A DNA stretch of 10,089 nt from Syntrophaceae bacterium. Its GTDB lineage: Bacteria > Desulfobacterota > Syntrophorhabdia > Syntrophorhabdales > WCHB1-27. Below are positions 6,204 to 10,089 of the stretch, piece by piece. The stretch spans positions 1-10,089 of the forward strand of contig PLSJ01000297.1 of NCBI GenBank assembly GCA_003165115.1. Direction: 5' to 3'. Made by a program: the position numbers and the translations under genes. The notes under the pieces were generated by a model. That model searched no databases. It had not been told where the DNA came from and was given only the letters and a program-made list of their open reading frames with translations. The first letter of the stretch is position 1. The number at the start of each line of letters is the position of its first letter.

Positions 6204-6674
6204 ATGGACGCAAAGTTCATCAATCCATTCTTGATAGCGACGCAGAACGTATTCAAGACAATGCTGAGTACACACATCAATATTGGTAAACCATCGCTCA
6301 AGGCTAACAATTTGGCCCTTGGCGAGGTGACAGGGGTCACGGGCTTTACCGGCGACAAGAAAGGAACTTTCACCCTTTCTTTCAGCAAGGAAAGCGCGGC
6401 GTATATTTACAAGTCCATGATCGGGGAAGATGTTGCGACTATCAATAGTGATGTCGTGGACGCCATCGGGGAACTCACGAATATCATTTCAGGCCAGATA
6501 AGGGTTGAGCTGGAAAAGATCGGTGTAAACCTCAGTGCCAGCCTTCCCACCGTCATTGTGGGACAAAATGTGGCAATCAGCTTTATCACGCGACTCCCCG
6601 TTATTGCCTTACCTTTTAATTTCGACGATAGAGGGACGATGAGGCAGCTCTTCATAGACTTTTCCTTCGAGTAG
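6204..6674 (+). CDS. cheX: CheX, CheY-P phosphatase
   Basis: 156 residues, the usual CheX length. CheX belongs to the CheC/CheX/FliY phosphatase family and dephosphorylates CheY-P, resetting the motor signal. The active motif E-x-x-N is present once, as E90-L-T-N93 within A-I-G-E-L-T-N-I-I-S-G, as expected for CheX (CheC usually has two). The N-terminal M-D-A-K-F-I-N-P-F-x-x-A-T and the closing I-D-F-S-F strand also fit. A good Shine-Dalgarno (GGAAAGGG) lies 6 nt before the ATG. It follows the internally deleted CheY by 15 nt, almost surely in one transcript, yet that CheY lacks part of the alpha4 surface; the intact CheY at 53-418 may be the true substrate. Confidence 0.9.
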   Translation: MDAKFINPFLIATQNVFKTMLSTHINIGKPSLKANNLALGEVTGVTGFTGDKKGTFTLSFSKESAAYIYKSMIGEDVATINSDVVDAIGELTNIISGQIRVELEKIGVNLSASLPTVIVGQNVAISFITRLPVIALPFNFDDRGTMRQLFIDFSFE

Positions 6675-6693
6675 AAGGATAAGGGGGCATTAC

Positions 6694-6795
6694 ATGACCT
6701 CTCTGCAAGCGGTGACAATGGTCGGGGTTACATTAATGCTCACCGTTTCCTGCGCCGGCGGAAGAATGCTACCCCACCCCTGTTTAGCTCCATGA
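6694..6795 (+). CDS. Possible 33-residue secreted or lipoprotein-like peptide
   Basis: A short frame starting 19 nt after cheX, with AAGGGGG about 7 nt before the ATG. Residues 4-19 are hydrophobic and lead into V-S-C-A-G-G, a loose lipobox with Thr instead of Leu at -3. The N-terminus lacks the positive charge expected of a signal peptide and only 13 residues follow Cys20. It may be the 5' stump of a decayed lipoprotein gene, a tiny real gene, or chance. No family recognised. Confidence 0.28.
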   Translation: MTSLQAVTMVGVTLMLTVSCAGGRMLPHPCLAP

Positions 6796-6912
6796 TGGCA
6801 CTCCTTACGAAGGTGAGAAAAGTACAGGACAGGTAGAAGGCTGCCGCACAAAGGCTCGGTCTATGCCGGAAAATAGAATATCGTTCCGACGCATTCTAGA
6901 CTATATTGGCCT

Positions 6913-6939
6913 TAAGGAAGACACGATACCGTCCGATAA
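6913..6939 (+). promoter_or_regulatory. Sigma-28 (FliA)-like promoter for the MCP gene
   Basis: TAAGGAAG (6913-6920), an exact 11-nt spacer, and TCCGATAA (6932-6939). The -10 matches the FliA consensus at 7 of 8 positions and the -35 at 4 of 8. It shares CTTAAG at 6912-6917 with the cheY2 promoter candidate. The predicted start near 6946 leaves a leader of about 140 nt before the MCP ATG. Confidence 0.55.
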
Positions 6940-7087
6940 AACAGGTGATGTGCCGGCGAAGGGGCAAAAAACTTGCGCCGCGCATTTTCACCAACATCAA
7001 GCACAGTAGCCGCCCTTCCTCGTTCATCAGGGTCTCCACACAAAGGGCTAACAGAAAGCCAGCAGAGTCTTTATCCGGGAGGATTGA

Positions 7088-8722
7088 ATGAAACTTTTCA
7101 CCGATGTGAAGATCGGCCACAGGCTCGGAATCGGCTTCGGCATCACCCTTGCTTTGATGGGGGTCATCGCCGTTTCAGGAATAGTCTACTTAAGCAGCAT
7201 CAAAAGCAACGTTCGGTATATAGCGGACGTTAACAGTGTCAGGCTCAAAAATGCAAACGATATCCGCGCATCGCTAAGTGACATATCGTTCCTCATGGGC
7301 GAAATCGTCACCAGCCCGGACAGCAGCGAGAAAGAAAAAGCAAGAGGCGAAATTCAGGAGATCCGTACCTCCTACAAGAAGGCGCTGGATGAAGTAGAAA
7401 GACTTGAGCCCAATCAGGAAGGAAAAGATCTCATCGCGAAGCTAAAGGAACAGGTGACCAAGGGCGGGGAGGCAAACAACAGACTCATGGAACTGGCCAT
7501 GACAGGGAATGAGAAGGCGGCGGCAGAGGGGTATCAGGGCCTCGCTGCTATCAACGCAGCCTATCTCCAGGCGGCCGATGATCTGGTCCGTTATAATGAA
7601 AAGAGGATCAAGTTCAGGTACGAAGAAGCTGACCGACACGCCTCTACGGCGCGCATGGTCTCTCTCGTGGTGGGGATTATTACTCTTCTTCTTGGTGTGT
7701 GGCTATCACGCACGATCACCCGCAGCATCACCATCCCGATCACCCGCTCCTCAGCCCAGATAGACCTTATGGCCAAGGGTGATTTCTCCATTGCCGTCTC
7801 CGAACACGCTTTGAAGAGGAAAGACGAGATGGGGGTCTTCGCCCGTTCCATGGACGCGATGAACTCCAGTCTCAAACAGATGCTCAAAGAAGTCGTGGCC
7901 TCGGCAGCAAGTATGGCCTCCGCGAGCACTCAGCTAACCACGTCGGCGGAGAAACTGTCGAAAGGAGCCACGGAGCAGGTAGAGAGGGCTACTGTGGCGG
8001 CAACAGGCTCAGTGGAGATGAGCCAGGCATCGGGCGATATCGCGGGAACCTCGACGCAGGTCGCCACATCGGCCAATGAGGCGGTCAACGTCGCGGAAGA
8101 GGGGCGAAGGGTGGTTGATAAGTCAATCGAGGAGGTGAACCTGATAGCGGAGACGGTGGAAACGGCCCTCGGATTCGTGCGGGAGCTGGGTGAGCAGTCC
8201 GCAAAGATCGGCGACATTGTCACGGCTATAAACGATATCGCCGACCAGACCAATCTCCTCGCCCTCAACGCCGCCATTGAAGCGGCCAGGGCAGGCGAGC
8301 ATGGCAGGGGCTTTGCCGTTGTTGCCGACGAGGTTAAGAAGCTCGCGGAGAGGACCTCCACCTCCACGACGGAAATAGCGAGTATGATCAACAACATCAG
8401 GCAGGGGGTAAGAAAAACTGTGGTATCCATGGACACGGCGAAAGATAAGGTGGGTGCCGGCGTGGAATACTCCTCGCAGGTATCGGCCGCCCTGGAAGGG
8501 ATCATAAAAAGCATCAACCGCCTTCACGGCGGCGTACACCAGATAGCAACAGCCACCGAGGAGATGAGCGCCACGACCGGCGAGATCGCGAGAGACATAA
8601 ACCAGATCGAGGTGGTGACGCAAGAGACCTTCTCCTCCTCGGAGGAAATATCCCAGGCGGCAGCAGGTCTTTCCGATCTGTCGAGACGTTTGGAGGGGGC
8701 TGTTCAGAACTTCAAGGTGTAG
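7088..8722 (+). CDS. Transmembrane methyl-accepting chemotaxis protein
   Basis: 544 residues with the classical receptor layout. TM1 is about 12-36. A helical periplasmic sensor region (about 40-186) looks like a four-helix-bundle (4HB_MCP) domain. TM2 is about 190-206, followed by HAMP (about 207-262) and a long cytoplasmic coiled coil. The signalling tip at 381-420 is canonical, with [21 protein letters not shown], then [11 protein letters not shown]; this contacts CheA and CheW. Ala/Ser/Thr/Glu-rich helices on both sides hold candidate methylation sites. The C-terminus ends Q-N-F-K-V, with no N-W-E-T-F-type CheR tether. The ATG has an excellent ribosome binding site (GGGAGG, 6 nt spacing). 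The ligand cannot be read from the sequence. It appears to have its own sigma-28-like promoter. Confidence 0.96.
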   Translation: MKLFTDVKIGHRLGIGFGITLALMGVIAVSGIVYLSSIKSNVRYIADVNSVRLKNANDIRASLSDISFLMGEIVTSPDSSEKEKARGEIQEIRTSYKKALDEVERLEPNQEGKDLIAKLKEQVTKGGEANNRLMELAMTGNEKAAAEGYQGLAAINAAYLQAADDLVRYNEKRIKFRYEEADRHASTARMVSLVVGIITLLLGVWLSRTITRSITIPITRSSAQIDLMAKGDFSIAVSEHALKRKDEMGVFARSMDAMNSSLKQMLKEVVASAASMASASTQLTTSAEKLSKGATEQVERATVAATGSVEMSQASGDIAGTSTQVATSANEAVNVAEEGRRVVDKSIEEVNLIAETVETALGFVRELGEQSAKIGDIVTAINDIADQTNLLALNAAIEAARAGEHGRGFAVVADEVKKLAERTSTSTTEIASMINNIRQGVRKTVVSMDTAKDKVGAGVEYSSQVSAALEGIIKSINRLHGGVHQIATATEEMSATTGEIARDINQIEVVTQETFSSSEEISQAAAGLSDLSRRLEGAVQNFKV

Positions 8723-8763
8723 GACCGTTTTCTTCCTTATCGTGGAATTGATGGGTGCTGATG

Positions 8764-8789
8764 GGTTATTGCCCATCCGGGCAACAACC
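8764..8789. terminator. Possible bidirectional terminator hairpin between convergent genes
   Basis: Inverted repeat with an 11-bp stem containing one mismatch and a 4-nt loop (ATCC at 8775-8778); the inner arms are TTGCCC and GGGCAA. It lies 42 bp after the MCP stop, between the convergent MCP and traW genes. There is no T-run on either side, so it is not a textbook intrinsic terminator. The rest of 8723-8933 shows only weak hairpins and no recognisable gene. Confidence 0.4.
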
Positions 8790-8933
8790 GAGGCTTCGTA
8801 CGTCTCCCTGTTGGCCGGTCTATCCGCCCACTCATTGCCCCTCTTGATTAGTTCTCTCCGTAATGTGCAATCAGCTTGGTTATCGGTCTATCCACGTTTT
8901 GAGGTGGATGCCCGTAACCCAAACAAATCGCTT

Positions 8934-9611
8934 TTACTGACGATTTAGAGGAATGTTTGAAAAGCTAACAAAGGGCGGTACGAGCACTTCCGTCACCTCC
9001 ATGTAGGCGCCCGATTGCCGGACCACTGACGGCACCGCCTGGATCCTGAAGGCCTCGACCAACCTGGTGCTCGCGTAGAATACCGGGCGTTTGAGGGACC
9101 TGGAGAGTTCATTGTAAGAGCCGTCCGTGAGAAGGAGGGTGACCTGAGTATCCTTGGCGTAGGGCGATTCCTCGAACCAGTGCACCTGCTCCGGCCGCTT
9201 CCCGTTAAGGATGACCAGGGTCCTTGGATAGGCCACGTAGCTGAGAGGGTTGAAGGCGTATCCCGCGGGATACACAGTGTTCCTTTTGTCGTCTTTGATG
9301 TCCCTTTCGAGGGTGTAAGTCATGTCCACAAGGAACGTACGGTCCTTGTGGACGGGAACGATCATTCTCATCTCTTTCACGTCCTCCGGAGTGAAGTCCC
9401 TGGCCCTCCTCACAAGGGCGTTTCTATCCACCGCCTTTGAGAAATCGACCGACTTCGCCTTCTCCTCCAATTCCTTGAGGGCATCCTTCTCGACGATGTC
9501 GTAGACCGTGCCGAAGGTGCCGAGATCCCTGGCCACGGCCGTGGACGTCATGAGCTGGCAGAGAACTACCGCGGCGAGAATGCAACGCACCGCAGGCTCC
9601 TTGGCCGTCAT
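8934..9611 (-). CDS. traW: TraW, F-type conjugative transfer protein
   Basis: 225 residues, close to F-plasmid TraW. A signal peptide is visible (hydrophobic 10-22, likely cleavage after A-V-A at 25-27), leaving a mature N-terminus R-D-L-G-T-F-G-x-x-Y-D-I-x-E, the hallmark opening of TraW. The body has V-H-K-D-R-T-F-L-V-D-M-T-Y, the segment V-I-L-N-G-K-R-P-E-Q-V-x-W, and a late F-R-I-Q-A-V-P-S-V-V motif like that shared by TraW and TrbC. In F, TraW is periplasmic and needed for pilus assembly with TraU and TrbC. The ATG has only a weak GGCGG ahead of it and overlaps the stop of a 26-codon ORF as ATGA, so translation is probably coupled. It is the last tra gene here; what follows is chemotaxis DNA on the other strand. 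traU and trbC are not between it and traN. Confidence 0.88.
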   Translation of the reverse strand: MTAKEPAVRCILAAVVLCQLMTSTAVARDLGTFGTVYDIVEKDALKELEEKAKSVDFSKAVDRNALVRRARDFTPEDVKEMRMIVPVHKDRTFLVDMTYTLERDIKDDKRNTVYPAGYAFNPLSYVAYPRTLVILNGKRPEQVHWFEESPYAKDTQVTLLLTDGSYNELSRSLKRPVFYASTRLVEAFRIQAVPSVVRQSGAYMEVTEVLVPPFVSFSNIPLNRQ

Positions 9612-9688
9612 TTTGACCGCCCTGACGGCAAGGAAGACAAGACCACGAGCGCCACGGACGCGAGAATGCGCAAGACAACGATTTTCAA
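9608..9688 (-). CDS. 26-residue hydrophobic leader-like peptide overlapping traW
   Basis: A TTG-started frame between traN and traW. It has a near-ideal Shine-Dalgarno AGGAGG (9702-9697) 8 nt before the TTG, overlapping the traN stop codon. The peptide begins M-K-I-V-V-L-R-I-L-A-S-V-A-L-V-V-L and ends in a basic tail G-R-S-K, so it is a positively charged start plus one hydrophobic span. Its TGA overlaps the traW ATG (ATGA). It may be a small membrane protein, a translation-coupling leader for traW, or the remnant of a lost gene. No known family. The TTG start and tiny size keep confidence moderate. Confidence 0.45.
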   Translation of the reverse strand: MKIVVLRILASVALVVLSSLPSGRSK

Positions 9689-9700
9689 ACGAATCACCTC

Positions 9701-10089
9701 CTATGGTTGTTGTTGGATGCTATTGTAGTAGCTGTTTATCTTATCGGACACGTTTTGCTGAATGGCGGACTGGACCCGTGTCGTGATGTCCCCAAGGTAC
9801 TCGGACAAGTCCATCTTCGAGAAGTCGAGCATCTGGAACTCCGTCGACGTGAATCCCCGGCAGTCCCCGCTGTCGGGGCCGTCGGCTGAAGCGACGCCCC
9901 ACGGGTTCGGGTTGAAGGACTTGAGCTGGGGCCGGCCCTGCTCCTGTATGATGCGGGCGAGCTTCGAGTTGAAGCAGCAGAAAACCTTCGCCTCTTGGAC
10001 GCAGCCGACAAGGGGCCACTTCTTCTTGCAATACGAATTTATATAGTGACACATCCCCGAGTTGTTGAGCATGGCCGTCTCGACGTCGT
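9701..10089 (-). CDS. traN: TraN mating-pair stabilisation protein, C-terminal part (cut by window edge)
   Basis: The frame is open to the window end, so the visible 128 codons are the C-terminus of a larger protein (F TraN is about 600 residues). The signature is clear: cysteine-rich stretches C-H-Y-I-N-S-Y-C, V-G-C-V, F-C-C-F-N-S-K, then L-A-R-I-I-Q-E-Q-G-R-P-Q-L, and D-C-R-G-F-T before D-F-S-K-M-D-L-S-E. TraN is the outer-membrane adhesin that stabilises mating pairs during F-type conjugation, and its many cysteines form disulphides. The C-terminus ends with a Q-Q-Q-P tail. The stop codon is followed at once by a Shine-Dalgarno and the small ORF before traW. The ATG at 10072 is internal, not the start. 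Confidence 0.88.
   Translation of the reverse strand, partial: DVETAMLNNSGMCHYINSYCKKKWPLVGCVQEAKVFCCFNSKLARIIQEQGRPQLKSFNPNPWGVASADGPDSGDCRGFTSTEFQMLDFSKMDLSEYLGDITTRVQSAIQQNVSDKINSYYNSIQQQP

Larger units (their letters stand above)
6675..7087. other. Intergenic region between cheX and the MCP gene
   Basis: 413 bp with no clear full-length gene. It contains a 33-codon ORF (6694-6795) with a good ribosome binding site, a 48-codon ORF (6863-7009) that runs through the promoter candidate and is probably chance, the sigma-28-like promoter at 6913-6939, and a leader of about 140 nt ending in the MCP ribosome binding site GGGAGG (near 7076-7081). No terminator hairpin with a T-run was seen after cheX. 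Confidence 0.55.

Noticed and set aside
6863..7009. 48-codon plus-strand frame between cheX and the MCP gene
   Set aside because: Weak ribosome binding site, no recognised family, and it runs straight through the better-supported sigma-28-like promoter at 6913-6939.
8123..8776. 217-codon minus-strand frame opposite the MCP gene
   Set aside because: It is antisense to the conserved MCP signalling domain, has no homology and is a frame shadow.
8816..8893. 10-bp direct repeat CGGTCTATCC (8816-8825 and 8884-8893) as an attachment site
   Set aside because: Too short, no integrase or tRNA nearby; likely chance.

Overview
The window is bacterial DNA, probably from a delta-proteobacterium-like lineage (Desulfobacterota). 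This is an inference from the mix of CheX, soluble receptor-like chemotaxis proteins, multi-PAS/LuxR regulators and moderate GC; no taxonomic marker is present. It is mostly a chemotaxis region that runs into F-type conjugation genes at its right edge.

Region 1 (1-2606, minus strand) is a compact chemotaxis operon. Reading leftward it holds a soluble receptor-like protein carrying a CheZ-type D-x-x-x-Q motif, a STAS-domain protein, CheY, and the first 18 codons of CheA, cut by the window edge. The genes are packed with a 23-nt gap and then two start/stop overlaps. A sigma-28-like promoter sits directly before the first gene. Region 2 (2667-5117, minus) is a large cytoplasmic regulator with five PAS domains and a C-terminal LuxR-type helix-turn-helix. 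Region 3 (5118-5825) is about 700 bp with no convincing gene. It separates the minus-strand genes from a plus-strand set and carries a sigma-28-like promoter.

Region 4 (5826-8722, plus) holds a second CheY lacking 12 residues of the alpha4/beta5 region, the CheY-P phosphatase CheX, a 412-bp gap with a tiny possible lipoprotein-like ORF and another sigma-28-like promoter, and a classical transmembrane methyl-accepting chemotaxis protein (MCP). Region 5 (8934-10089, minus) has traW, a 26-codon ORF overlapping it, and the C-terminal end of traN: the edge of an F-type mating-pair-formation cluster, convergent with the MCP gene.

Together the chemotaxis parts make a plausible circuit. The MCP and the soluble receptor-like protein would feed CheA, CheA would phosphorylate CheY, and CheX plus possibly the D-x-x-x-Q protein would remove the phosphate. 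Three promoter candidates with the same layout (CTTAA-type -35, exactly 11-nt spacer, CCGAT[AG]A -10) suggest co-expression as late flagellar/chemotaxis genes. The most unusual items are the soluble receptor/CheZ-like hybrid with an internal duplication and the internally deleted CheY.
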